From contig JADCRB010000025.1 in NCBI GenBank assembly GCA_021464245.1, forward strand, positions 4,467,903 through 4,531,902: a stretch of DNA of 64,000 nucleotides, in the 5' to 3' direction. A program made the position numbers and the translations under genes. Position 1 is the first letter of the stretch. Every line of letters starts with the position of its first letter. Shown one piece after another: positions 52,546-64,000 of this stretch. The stretch is from Carallia brachiata. Taxonomy: Eukaryota; Streptophyta; Magnoliopsida; Malpighiales; Rhizophoraceae. The notes under the pieces are model-generated. The model saw only the letters and a list, made by a program, of their open reading frames with translations. It was not told the origin of the DNA and ran no database searches.

Positions 52546-53428
52546 AGTATGCCCATATAATATACTAATTAAAGATCATATTCGATCATTCGAAATTCTT
52601 GCACGCTATCAAATTCTTTTTAGTTCTCGAACTGTGCGCGCGATCAACATGAGCAGGACTTAAAAAGGAACAGATTTTTATTAGACATTTTGGAAGAAAA
52701 TTAAGACAAGGGGACAATTCTTCCAGATCATGTTAACATTTTTGAAGATACCTATATAACATGATGATCTTGTAGACTCCGTTCCCCTCGAAACATATAA
52801 ATTATTAACGAGATATGAAAAATATATATGACTAACACAAGTTTACGAGATATACAAATATATATATTTACTTGTAGCAGGTTGATCAACATACTTATAG
52901 CTGCTCCTCAATTATAAAAACTAATTGATTTAGTTTTAAAGAGTCAAAAACATACCCTGGTGCGTCAACGGCATATTAATATCTTTTTTAAAAAATTAAA
53001 TTTCAAAACAATTTAAAATAATAATAAATACATTTAAAATTTATATTGTTAAAAAATAAAAAAACTAAAAAAATAAATTTAAAAATGCAGCTGCCTGATG
53101 TCATCGTGACATCCTACGCCCTAATTTTAATGCCCATTATAAAAAAAGCAATTAGATTTTTTTTTAAATAACTAATCAAAATTGAACTTATCTTTGTTCC
53201 CACTTATACCTCCCCAAATTACACTCAACTAGTGGTATTTTCCCAAAAAAAAAAAAAAGACTATTGAGTTGTACAATTGGTACTAGAAATTGTCTTTAAG
53301 GCTGAATATGTTGAGTTAGAGTCACAATAGCTAATTAATAAAATAAAATTTTAAGAAAATACCACTTTTGACTTCTTGAATCTTTTCTCACTGGCGTTAC
53401 TCTGTACAGACCAACAAATGAAAAATAT
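52546..53428. other. AT-rich intergenic DNA
   Basis: No gene or named element is recognised in this stretch between the RNase H remnant and the gypsy element. Confidence 0.5.
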
Positions 53429-53759
53429 TGATGAGAACCAAGGGTTAAAAAATAAGAAAATTGTAGAAATAAAGGGATTAATTTTTTCAAAGGAATCAAC
53501 CTCCAATGATCATTTCGAGGGAATCGGCCTCAAATAAGTTAAAAGTTTTGATATATTTGATTTTTTGAAAGAAAAGGTCATACGACAGTAAATACTTATA
53601 GGCCAAAGCCTGACTTAGCTATGAAGGAATAATCTACTGACTTGATAATCAAGGTTATTGAATTCACAATCAAGACAATTTATTATATTGACAATTACTT
53701 CTATAAATACGAAAATAATAAAAAGACAATTAAATATCATTAATTAAGAAATCGTATCA
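53429..53759 (-). repeat. Gypsy 3' LTR
   Basis: The repeat pairs with 58151-58452. It carries an extra segment (about 53511-53536) that repeats the CAACCTCCAA / GGCCTCAAATAAG phrase and explains most of the length difference. Confidence 0.88.
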
Positions 53760-53761
53760 TT

Positions 53762-56700
53762 TTGCCGCCGTTCAAAACAGCCTTGTCCTCAAGGCTAGCC
53801 AACAAGAAATTCTAGGAATCTCTCCGCAAGAGAATGATAGAACTCTTAGAGAGTATCTTAGCTAGAAGATTAGTCCACTAAACAAGGACTTGAGTGATAG
53901 CCCGATTGCCACGCTTAACCATGCGTTCATCTAGAATGCCTTGCATCCGAACTGAAACTTCACCGATGTTAGCAATATATGGTAACTGGTTCTAAGCGAT
54001 TACATTCTCTCTAGTTTCTTATTCAAACAAGAGACATGGAAGACAAGATGTATTTTTGTCCTTGTTGGTAAGTCTAGATGGTAAGCAACAGGACCCACAC
54101 GCTCAAGAACCTTGTATGGTCCAAAGAAGCAAGGAGATACCTTCATTGATGACTGCACAGCAATTGACATCTGTCTATATGGCTAGAGCCTGAGATAAAC
54201 CCAATCTCCTACTGAAAACTCACGTGCTGTACAGTGCATACATGTATGTTGCTTCATATGGGTTTGGGCCGCGACAAGATTGTCTTTGAGAAGTTAGATC
54301 AACTTGTCCTTATTTACCAAAACTTTATCAACCTAATAAACCTTAGAAGATCTAGCTGCATATTTGACAAGACTTGGCAGAGTTCGACCATAGACAGCTT
54401 CAAAAGGAGTCATCTTTGTAGATAAATGATAAGTAGTATTGTACCACGATTCAGCCCAATGAAGTCATTTCACCCAGTTTTTTGGCTTGTCACTTGTAAA
54501 CCAGCGAACATAGTTCTCCAGAAACCTGTTGACAACCTTAGCTTGACCATCCGTCTGAGGGTGATAAGCAGTGCTCATATTTAACAGTGTCCCATGCAGA
54601 TGAAATAATTTCTTTCAGAAATTACTGGTAAAGACTTTATTTCGATCGCTGACATTAGACTTAATGACACGATGCAGCTTTATAATATTTCAATAAATAC
54701 TCGAGCAATAGTGGTAGCAGTATAAGGATGACCAACAACACAAAAATGAGTTTACTTAGTCAAATGATCAACGACAACAAGAATAATCGTTTTACCTTAG
54801 GACAATAGAAGACCCCTCAATAAAGTCCATGAAGATATCTGTCCAAGCCTCTTCCAGAATAGGCAGTGCTTGAAAAAGACTTGGTTATGCCACAGATTCA
54901 CTCTTTTTATGCTGACAAACATCACATTCAGCTAAAAAAAATTTTTCCGCTCTTCAGACCCTTCTAATAGCAATCCTGACAAATGCACTTGTAAGTACGA
55001 AGAAATCCTAAGTGACATACAATAGGAGATGCATGAAACTCCTGTCAAATTGTTTCCTTGTAATGAGAATGAGGGACAAGTACCACCTGGCTTTGTAACG
55101 CAGGTCTGTAGAATCCCAAGTACAATGGACAACTGAAAAAGGACCTTCTTGCAGCTTCTCAATTATTTCTCGATGGTCAGGATCATTCTACCATTCATTT
55201 TGATTTGTGCCAAGGTACGACAAGTAAGGATTGAGATTGCTACCAACTTAGCTTACTCTAGAATGCGAGATAAGGCATCAGCTACAAGATTTTCACCCTT
55301 TTTTTTTTTGTAAACAATCTTATTGTCATATCCCAACAATTTAGTGATCCATTTTTGTTGCTCCAATGAAGAGATTCGCTATTCCAATAAATACTTTAGG
55401 CTTTTATAATCCGTCTGAATTTAAAAATGTCTCCCAATAAAGTAAGGTTGCTATTTAGTAACTGCGTAAACAATTGCTAACATCTCCTTAGAACTGCACC
55501 AATGCTAATTCTGAAAGCATCAGATTCAATAATGAATAGCTTACGAAAAATAGGTAAGTCAAGTATGGTGTAATGGTCATGGCATGCTTGAGGCGAACAA
55601 AAGCTTTTTAGCCTTTTCGTTCTATTTGAATGAATCTTTCTTCAAAAGAGTGGTTAAATCAACACTGATTTTTCCATAGTCACGAACAAATTTGTGGTAA
55701 TAGCTAATCAATCCTAAGAATCCACACAGTGCCTTGAGTGTTTTTGGAACTGGCCAATCTAGCATTGCTTGAACTTTAGAAGGATCAATTATCACACATT
55801 CCTTTAAAACAACATGACCAAGAGACTCCATTGTTTGACTAGTAAAACTGCACTTTGATTTTTTCACAAATAGGAAATGCTCCAGCAGAGTAGTGAATAT
55901 AATTCGTAAATGCAATAGATAAACACCAAGAGAAGAACTGTAAACCAAAATATCATGAAAAAATATTTAGACAAACTTATGTAGATATGGGCTGAATATA
56001 TTATTCATCAAGCTCTAGAATATCGAAGGAGCATTAGTAAGCCCAAAAGGCATAACCAAGAACTCATAATGGCTATCATGCATTTTGAAAGCAGATTTCT
56101 AAATGTCCTCTTCATGAACCTAAATCTAGTAATAACCTGATTGCAAATCGAGTTTAGTTAATATTGAGCACCTCCCAACTCGTCAAATAGCTTATCAACA
56201 ATAAGAATAGAATATTTATCCTTTGCAGTGCTGCAATTGAGTGCCCGATAGTCCACACACATCATCCAGGTTTTATCTTTTTTCTTCACTAAGAGAACAT
56301 AAGAGGAATAAGGATTAACACCTAGTCTAATGATGCTAGCTTCCAACATCTCCTTCATAATTTCTCAATTTCTTCTTTTTGGAAATGCAAATAATGATAA
56401 GGTCGAACATTAATAGGAACACTCCATGGTAGTAAGGGAATCTGATGATCATGTGTTCGCCTAAGAAGAAGTCCTTTAGACTCTGTAAATACGTTAGAAA
56501 ATTTAGCCAATAAAGGATCTATCTCTGTCTCCTTTTTAGAATGAGGCTCTAGAACTTTCGCACTATAGAGATGCACCAAGAACCCTTAACATGCTTTTCT
56601 CAAAACTTTTGTGACTACAGTGATTTTGTCACTACGTTTTCCCTATAACTCTACTGCATGCCCATTTAATAGAAATTTTATTGTTAACTTAGAAAAATTC

Positions 56701-57910
56701 CAAGTGATATCTCCCCAAGTTCGTAACCAATCAATGTCAATAACAATTTTATAATCTTCCAAAGGTAATAAAGAAAATCAACATAAATGGTTTGACCTTG
56801 CAATAATAGCCTTACCTTTGTGCACTTCTCTTGACAAGTCAAAATTTTCCTATTTGCAACCTTCACAGCAAACTTGTCGCAATTTTTGACTGACAATGCA
56901 ATTTTTTTGTGATATTCTCATCCATGAAATTATTAGTCTTACTCAAATCAACCAATATAGTAACTGGGCGTCTTTTGAGGAATCCGTCATCGTTCACGGT
57001 TTGCAAATTGGAATATCTTGCCAAAGCATGAACTGTAGATTCAACTAGCTCATTCACATATTCAACATGAACATCATCATGATCTACATACATGTATTCA
57101 TCTTCCGCTTGAGCAGCTTCCTCTACTAGCTCTATCATCAAGATTTTTCTCACTTACAGCGACGCTCTTTGTGCCACTTCTCATTACCATGCTAGCATAG
57201 TCCCTTCGCTATCCACTCTTTCAACTCCTCCGAAGTCAATCTTTTTGCAATAGTAGGATGAGTAAAAACAGATAAGTTAGTGTTAAAGTCCGTAACCTTG
57301 CTAACTTCTTTAATAAATGGATGACGTCCTTCAACACCCAACTTCTCCTCTTGTAGTCTGGCAAAGTAGATAGAGGCAACCATTGTTCGGGGAGACAAGG
57401 CTTAACTTCCTACTAGATGTCAATAATAAGTCTTTCGATGAATGTTCCCACCAATTGTTTCTCTGACCAATCTTTGGCTTGATTGATGAGTCGCTCAAAT
57501 TGACTCTAGTATTCTAGGATTGTTAATGTCTGATGGATTTTAGTAAGATCTCCATCAACATTTTGAAATTTTGAGGGCCAAAAACAAACCAGAAGGCCTT
57601 TGGTGAATTCAGCCCAAGTTGGAACTCCTATACAGGTTTCGAACCAATCGCACCATTGGATAGCGGCGCCTTCCAATTCAATGGAAGCGATTTCCACTTT
57701 GGACTCTTTTGCTATACGATGGAAACAAAAATCTTTTTTAGCTCTAAAAATCCAACCTGCAAGATTATTCTCATCCCAACACGGAAATTCCACTTTCATG
57801 CATGGTTGTGTATAGTCATGGTCGATGCCTCCAAAGGACTCTATCAGCTCTTTCTGTTTACTGGAAGATCTAGAAGCAGTGTCTTCCAACTGGGTTTTTC
57901 CTTTGTGCAA
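53762..57910 (-). pseudogene. Gypsy Gag-Pol remnant
   Basis: From right to left: a gag capsid segment (57910-57506, WAEFTKGLLVCFWP), and a damaged zinc knuckle near 57170 (NEKWHKERRCK with a nearby stop). The protease VTILVDLSKTNNFMDEN has DLS where active enzymes have DSG. RT pieces at 56579-56158 (SSYVLLVKKKDKTWMMCVDY) and 55960-55622 include the catalytic box FFHDILVYS, with His for the first Asp of the usual DD. Integrase (about 54590-54460) reads TAYHPQTDGQAKVVNR, with Lys at the position of the catalytic Glu. The C-terminal end SLEDKAVLNGG lies just before the 3' LTR. Many stops and frame changes occur throughout. Confidence 0.87.
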
Positions 57911-58136
57911 GGATCATCTGTTCAAACTTCCTGAGAGACTCTTAAATAAAGGATACGGATTCCTCAACACGAGACAACTTGGCTTCAGAATCATATGAGT
58001 TGTGTGAAGACATGACGTACGACTGCAAATCAGTGATGCTGAGATTTTTATTTTGTTGATGGTAAAGGGCCTAAACTTTTTTTTTTTTTTGAGTAGGCTG
58101 GAGCTATGGAACAGATGCGAGATCCCTAAGAACGCC

Positions 58137-58148
58137 GCTCTGATACTA
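58137..58148 (-). other. Gypsy primer-binding site
   Basis: The minus strand reads TAGTATCAGAGC two bases after the LTR. It has one mismatch to the initiator Met tRNA complement TGGTATCAGAGC. Confidence 0.8.
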
Positions 58149-58150
58149 GA

Positions 58151-58452
58151 TGATGAGAACTAAGGTTGAAAAATAAGATAATTGTAGAAAATAAAAGGAT
58201 TGATCTCTTTGAGGGGATCAACCTCCAATAAGCTAAAAGTTTTGATATATTTAATTGTCTGAAAGAAAAGGTCATACGACAGTATATACTTATAAACCAA
58301 AGCCTAGCTGAGCTATTAAGGAAGAATCTATTAACTTAATAATCAAGGCTATTGACTTAAAAATCAAAATAATTTATTACATTAACAATTACTCATATGA
58401 ATATAAAAATAATAAAGAACAATAAAATATCATTAATTAAGGAATCGTCCCA
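58151..58452 (-). repeat. Gypsy 5' LTR
   Basis: The repeat pairs with 53429-53759 and is 5' with respect to the element's own transcription. Confidence 0.88.
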
Positions 58453-58457
58453 AATAT

Positions 58458-59894
58458 GTGCTTCATCGGCAAAATTTTTGAATCGTAGACATATAAGTAA
58501 GCAATTACGGGCTCTAGCCAGCTTCCTAGTTTCCCTAAAGATCATCTAACGTTCAAAATCGCAACTATTAACGGAGAACATTCCCAAAGGACTAGACCTC
58601 GTGTTTTAAATCAAATTTGGTATGAACATTATCTTGTTTTGGTTAAAGTCAATTTAAGTTCTCACTTGTTTATAATGCAAGGATTTTTGCCAATATGTGA
58701 CCGTCTATAACTGTCCAGGAACCTCTCATAGTTAACTTAATGGTAAGAACTAAGTTGAAAGTGTCTTGAGTTTTGTGCACGGTATCAAGTTCGATTCCTT
58801 TAAATAAATTTTTTAATGTTTCAACTACAGGTGGTCGCGACGGTGAAGTGGATATGTAGCAATCCGAGGATTTGCTTAAAAGGAATTCTTTGTTATTAAA
58901 AACATGTCACCATCTATGGATATATTTCCCTTGTGATCTGTAGAAGAACGGATGAAACTCTTTCAACAACACTACCTCGTCACAATAGGCTTCAGAGTTC
59001 CAAATGTATGTATTTGTATATGAAAAAATGGGTGCTTTATATATATAACGTTGTAGATGGTAATGGTAACAGAAGTGTATGCAATATATAATGAGCTCAA
59101 CAATGTTATTAATTTCCAAGCACAAACGGCGGAAAAGGACACTTGACGAGGACTTAGGAAAGCCAACAATTTTTCAACCATAGACCACAAAAACCTTTCA
59201 CCATCAGAACCATGCACATACCATTTTCTTGCCAAGTAAGTCTTCATATCGTCATTAAAATCCTCAAGTTCCAATTCCCTGTTTGTATGGCTCTCATATC
59301 GTCATTAAACTCCTCAAGTTCCAGTTGCCTGTTTGTATGGCTCAAAGAGGAAGCAAAAGCCACACATGGTTCATAAGGTTACTAATTGATGCCACAAGTA
59401 ATCCATTTATTAGCGTGATCGATAGTGCTACAAGATATAGTAGTAAATTTTACATATAATGTACACCGCTATCCTCTACTTTAATTATGCCATTAGGGCT
59501 CCTAAACTTTGCAGGAGGATTGAAATGCCAACAAATGTGCTGCACTTTGTTGACAAATTATCAAAGCAAATTAAGGAAAAGAAGAAAAAGGGATAAGATG
59601 CAAAATGCTACAAAAATGTTCAGGAAATTAAAGAAAGACAAAAAAGGGAAAAGAAAAAAAAAAGATGATACAAAATCCATTATAGGAGGATAGAGTCAAT
59701 AACACAAGTGACCAAGAAATAATCTAAGCCTCTCCATAAGCTAAAAGGCTAGCGATCATTTTCCCTTAACAATCAAGTCCAATACCATGAAATGGCAAAT
59801 TGCGGAAATGGGATCTTTCTCGAAGGCAGAACCCCATAATCAGTCAGAGAATTATATGCCAGAAGCTAGTTAATCTCCAATACACATGCTTGAT
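58458..59894. other. Intergenic DNA with an unrecognised open frame
   Basis: A minus-strand open frame at 59274-58972 (MELEDFNDDMKTYLARKWYV...) is not low-complexity, but matches no family I recognise. It has no clear splice partners. It could be part of a gene remnant. The rest shows no coding signal. Confidence 0.35.
59244..59343. repeat. Tandem duplication, two 50-bp units
   Basis: TCATATCGTCATTAAA, then TCCTCAAGTTCCA and CCTGTTTGTATGGCTC, occurs at 59244-59293 and 59294-59343 with only three or so changes. Confidence 0.9.
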
Positions 59895-61528
59895 CTACTC
59901 CTCCTTAGGCTCCTTTCTCAACTGGGATGGCACAATGTCTTGAAGAAGCCCATGGTCTCTAATCAAAGAAGAAAGTGGAGGATCCAAACCCAAAAGTCTG
60001 TCTTGAGCAAAACTAAGGTTAATAGCACTTGTAGTGCTAATGTTCAAAGAAGGCGATGAGCTATACGCATAGGCATGTTGCTGGTGGACTTGTTGGTACT
60101 GAGGTTGTGGATGCAAGAAAGAAGATGTCACAGCACCAAAACCACCAGAATTATAAGCAGACAAAATTCCTATATTGGATCCTCGATGACTATGAGTGTG
60201 TTGCCCTTCATAGGTGGTTACAACAATTGTTGAGTCATCACATGATCTCTCTACTCTCTTCTTCACACCACATCCTGTATTGGTGCAACGATAGTAGCTT
60301 CTGCACATGCCAATTGATAGATTAATACAAAGTTTTTTAATTAAAACACAATTAAATCACCCCAAAAAGTGTTGTGCGTATCTTGCAACACAAGTTACAA
60401 GAACTACATGGATGTTGACATACGCCATCAATATATAGCAGGGGACTATATATATATATAGTGGGGGATTTTGATGATTACCTTGGATAAGGGCTGTTTT
60501 TCACAGCTTTTTGGCCGTACTTCCTCCACCTGTACCCATCGTCAAGGTGATCCACTTCGGTTTTGGTCATGAAAGCAAATCTTGGCTCTCTTGGCCTTTT
60601 TTGGTTCTTCTTTTTGGGATTCAACCTAAACCCACACAAAGATTACACCTTTCACTTACCAAGAGAAAATAACCAGAAAGAGAAAAACAGAAATGAAACA
60701 CCCGCAAAGTTTCTTACTTAAACATTGAATATTGTTGTAAAAAGAAGAACCCTTATTTTCAATTATCTTTCCCTTCTTCAGATTTCCCAAGGCCCCAAGA
60801 AATAAAACAAAGAAGTAGATTTTTTTTTGGTGTGGAAAAGTTTAAGAGTACGAAGAATGTCTCATCCTCCAAAAGACTCTAGCAATGGAATTTAAATTGG
60901 AGATGTAGAGCGTCCAAAAAATGGAATCCTTAATTATTATTACTGTGGCTATCATTCTGAACTACAAAGAAATAAAATTTTGCCATGAAATAAAGAGTAA
61001 AATAACATAGATTATTAGAACTCACTGTGTCTTGGACTTATCTTGATCCTTGTCATGATGGTCTTCCTCATCTCGGTCCTTATCTTTACTATTACTTGGC
61101 GTATCATTTCCAGCTTCGTTAGATGAAGAGGAGATGGACGAAGGGGTGGCCGGATTATTATTATTCAACACTTCAGACGATTCCGGCCGAGTCGATGACG
61201 CCGGCGAGGGCAATAATTGCTGTGGCAAAATGGGGTGGTTCTGCTGATAATACCAATCGAGTAATAAAGAAGAGCCAAAATCATGGCCGATATCAAACAG
61301 GTCCATAAAACCAAGCGACCCCTCTTCAGCACCACCACCATATCCATCATCATCATCATCACATGGGATTGGGATAACGTCAAAGATGCTCGCTGCCGCC
61401 GCCGCTGTTACAGTGGACGATAAAGCAAAGCTGCTCAGCATCTCCTCTGTGGAATTTGCGGCGTTATAATTGGAATTCTCAGTCTTTATTATTGCAATCT
61501 CCTGCTTTTTGTCTCTTCTCTGCTCCAT
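59895..61528 (-). CDS. WRKY transcription factor, group IIc (WRKY48/23-like)
   Basis: WRKY proteins bind W-boxes (TTGACC/T) and regulate defence, stress and development. Exons on the minus strand: 61528-61026, 60625-60482, 60300-59895, total 1053 nt, 350 aa, all GT-AG. The intron inside the WRKY domain falls after PYPR, the position typical of groups I C-terminal and IIc. WRKYGQK is at residues 201-207. The zinc finger is C221-X4-C226-X23-H250-X-H252, the IIc spacing. A basic run ([14 protein letters not shown]) precedes the domain and may act as a nuclear signal. The N-terminal half is low-complexity, with an acidic run (DDDDDGYGG) and Ser/Asn stretches. The ESSEVLNNN...[10 protein letters not shown] block resembles Arabidopsis WRKY48. 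No frame damage was found. Confidence 0.95.
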
Positions 61529-61855
61529 ATTATTATTGTAGAATGTGACTAAAAAAAAAAGAACATACTTCTACTCCCTCATTTGTGGGTTTTTATTGTT
61601 TTCTCTCTTTCTTTCTTTTCTCCATTGAAATATTCTTCTAGCAGAGTTCTATTGCAACACAAAAGAAAAAAAAAAAAAAAAAAAAGAAGAAGAAGAAAGT
61701 GGGTGGTGGAACAAAGAAAAAACCATTGAACTGAAGTGTGTATGTAAGACAGTTTGCGTATTGGAGTGTGAACAGCCAATGTTTGGGGTTTGGGGATTTG
61801 GACGACAGCTCGGCTGGGGAGGTTTTCCAGTTTGGAAGTGACCGGCATTTACCAG

Positions 61856-61861
61856 TTGACT
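61856..61861 (+). promoter_or_regulatory. W-box upstream of the WRKY gene
   Basis: TTGACT lies 328 bases upstream of the WRKY start codon (plus-strand reading). It matches the W-box core TTGAC followed by T. Confidence 0.4.
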
Positions 61862-61947
61862 GTTCGTGCAGAAATCAAGAATGGGCCCGGTGATGCATTA
61901 AATGCCAGGGGACCGCCATTGGGGCCCACCATGCATACGCGTATATC

Positions 61948-61953
61948 TTGACT
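61948..61953 (+). promoter_or_regulatory. Second W-box upstream of the WRKY gene
   Basis: A second TTGACT lies 420 bases upstream of the start codon, close to a CAACCGGTTG motif. Confidence 0.4.
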
Positions 61954-61959
61954 GGTTCA

Positions 61960-63299
61960 ACCGGTTGAGTGTAAGTTAGTGGTTTTTTTTTTTTTTTTTT
62001 TTTTTTTAAGAAAATGATTAGTGCACATATGATTTAGACAGGAAAAATTGTGTTGTGCGGATTAACACATTAAAAAAATAATTTCTCAAAATTTTGAAAT
62101 TTGGAGTTTCCCGTCTAAACCGGACATGGGACATGATCTGCAATAAAATTGTTAAAATGCATGACAACTTGACAAACATGTTATAATTTTTTGAATATAC
62201 AAATATGTTACTATTTATTCATATAAAATACTTTTTAAAATGTTGTTGCATATTTAATAACGTATTATTACTTCTAAAAGGAAAAATATATTATTACAAA
62301 TTATGTCTTTTTGTTCTAGTGAGACTATTAAATTTTTTTTTAAGAATATAAAAAAGGTATTAATTGGTAAGACCAATTAAAATATGTGGAAGACACAAGA
62401 AACAATAGACAATGGCACGTTTATAGTGCTATTAATTAAAATATTTTGTTAAAATACTGTAATTTCATCTTCGAGATTTAGTTTTTTTTTTTTTTTTTGT
62501 GGGTATTCGGACCACTTTATTATAACTAAATGGAAAAGACATAGGAAATATTAACTAATCACAAACCAATCATAATTTTTAAAACCTCGCAAAGATACAC
62601 TGGCATTGGAAAAAGGAAAAGCAACGGGCGGTTTTACTGGATGATATGCATGTGATTACTGCCTAATAGCCTATCCTTGACCTCCGTTCCCCGTTTCTCC
62701 ACTTTGCTTGCTGCTTTTTCTCGTCCATGCATTTGATTACTGGATCGTAAACTTGGTTTCGAGTAACATATTTAACATGAACCTTTGTTTCATCACTTAT
62801 TAATGAGCGGGAAAATAAAAAATAAAATCGCTTTAAAAGGGATCACATATAGCTTTTTTTTTTTTTTGAAAGAAAGGGATCAAAATATAGCTAATGACCA
62901 TAAAAAGAAGAAGAAAAAGTTTATGGGCATGATTATACTCTAGTCATATTATCTTTAAAAAAAGAAATTAAAAATTAAGATAATGTTAAATACGTTTAAA
63001 ATAATATTAAGTATATTTAAATTTTAATTTTTAATAAAAAAGAAAGAATTTAGATGAAATATAATTATAAAAAATGCCAATAAAATGATACTAAAAAAAA
63101 ACAACCAGAAAATATAACTTAATCCTAATTAATTATTAGATGTCACGCCCAACTAAGAGTTTAGAAATTCAACTCTATCTCCAAGTATTCTCTCTCTTTA
63201 TAACCCTCTTTAAAGACATATTTTTGGTTTCTTACTCTTTTTTTTTTTTTTTTTTTGAAAGCGCAAGTAATCAATTAATTAATAATTAATTAAAGTGGT
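61960..63299. other. Intergenic DNA
   Basis: No gene is supported. The stretch has poly-T runs at about 61983-62007, 62480-62499 and 63238-63256 in otherwise AT-rich sequence. Confidence 0.5.
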
Positions 63300-63535
63300 G
63301 AAGGAAAACAACCGCGTGGAGTGCGAGCGTGTGAGGGAACCTGCCGGCACGATCGCACGGGCGGCCTAGCTTTCTGACATGATACGCGGATGCTGACATA
63401 AGATCCACGTCACTAACACAGTCACAAAGCAAACCTCTGCATCTCCGACAAGTCAGCACAGTGGGTTAATCTCAATCCGCACCGTTTTGATTAAGGTCCG
63501 CAGGTTTTCCCACCCACTGATCATCCACCTAAACA
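63300..63535. other. Locally GC-rich segment, function unknown
   Basis: This 235-bp stretch contains CGTGGAGTGCGAGCGTG, GCCGGCACGATCGCACGG and GATACGCGGATGC. It is much richer in G, C and CpG than the AT-rich DNA on either side. It has no convincing open frame. It could be a promoter-proximal region of a gene beyond the window or a degraded coding or repeat segment. Confidence 0.35.
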
Positions 63536-64000
63536 TGCCCAAAAAAGAAAATCATTCACCAAAAAAATGGTGGTCGATGGTGATTAACTAGATGCCAGAT
63601 GGGAAAAGAGCAAAACGAATATTTTTTTGCTCGTCAACACTAAAATTTCAACTTTATGCCTAAAATTAAAAGTTATTTAGATAATTCTATCCCTAAATGT
63701 TATAATTTGCGGCGACAAAAACCGAGCCAACTTCATGCCATATATATCTTTTCATGGCATGATTGCACCATTTGCACTCAGAAGGCTTATCAGAACAAAA
63801 ACTCTCGTATATTTTGTCCCAAAATACTGTCATGTTTACTACAATTTACAACAAAGATTATATAAATTACAATAAAGATGACAGTATTTTGCAACCAACT
63901 GCCAAAAAACGTGTTTTTTAGGTTTATTGCAATTTTCTTTTATTTATATTGCAAATTGCATAATTCTTACTTCATACTAGGTATTTCTAGGTAGAAAATT
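63536..64000. other. AT-rich intergenic DNA
   Basis: Nothing recognisable is visible. A short inverted pair, CAAAATACTGTCAT near 63820 and ATGACAGTATTTTG near 63878, could form a hairpin. Confidence 0.4.

Larger units (their letters stand above)
53429..58452 (-). mobile_element. Ty3/gypsy LTR retrotransposon, old and defective
   Basis: The element is 5024 bp, coding on the minus strand. LTRs are 53429-53759 (331 bp) and 58151-58452 (302 bp). They start TGATGAGAAC and end ATCGTNYCA, and are clearly diverged, with a deletion in one. A 5-bp duplication, AATAT, lies at 53424-53428 and 58453-58457. The primer-binding site follows the right LTR. Gag, protease, RT and integrase order is gypsy type. 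All enzyme sites and frames are damaged. Confidence 0.92.

Overview
The window is nuclear DNA from a flowering plant, most likely a eudicot. Genes have many GT-AG introns and spaced exons. The AT-rich intergenic DNA is full of LTR retrotransposons, MITEs, a SINE and simple repeats. The gene families (FCA, class III peroxidase 20-like, group IIc WRKY, plant galactokinase) are land-plant families. I cannot name the species from sequence alone.

Layout: 0-3 kb is AT-rich repeat DNA ending in a Mutator-like MITE. At 3.1-3.7 kb lies a decayed EG45/plant-natriuretic-peptide-like gene. At 6.8-8.0 kb (minus) is an unnamed one-membrane-segment protein gene with a frameshift. A SINE sits at 11.3 kb. A 13-exon galactokinase gene fills 12.4-17.4 kb (minus) and has two one-base frameshifts. 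At 19-25.5 kb are an RNase H remnant, AT-rich repeats and a long GA-rich tract. At 25.8-32.0 kb a 5.6 kb Ty1/copia element has inserted into an exonuclease-fold gene. At 33-35 kb are a hAT-like MITE and a broken second copy of the same exonuclease-like gene. FCA, the RNA-binding flowering-time regulator, spans 37.9-46.8 kb (plus) with 17 coding exons. A class III peroxidase follows in convergent orientation (47.7-49.0 kb, minus). Two further RNase H remnants lie at 50.7-52.5 kb. A dead Ty3/gypsy element occupies 53.4-58.5 kb. A WRKY gene lies at 59.9-61.5 kb (minus), and the rest is intergenic.

FCA, peroxidase and WRKY assemble into complete open coding sequences (777, 336 and 350 aa). They are independent genes with no sign of a cluster. 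No new molecular system is evident. The most informative observations are the copia insertion inside a coding exon, the run of one-base frameshifts in otherwise well-kept genes (which may be consensus errors), the very long FCA intron 3, and several mobile elements with readable target-site duplications.
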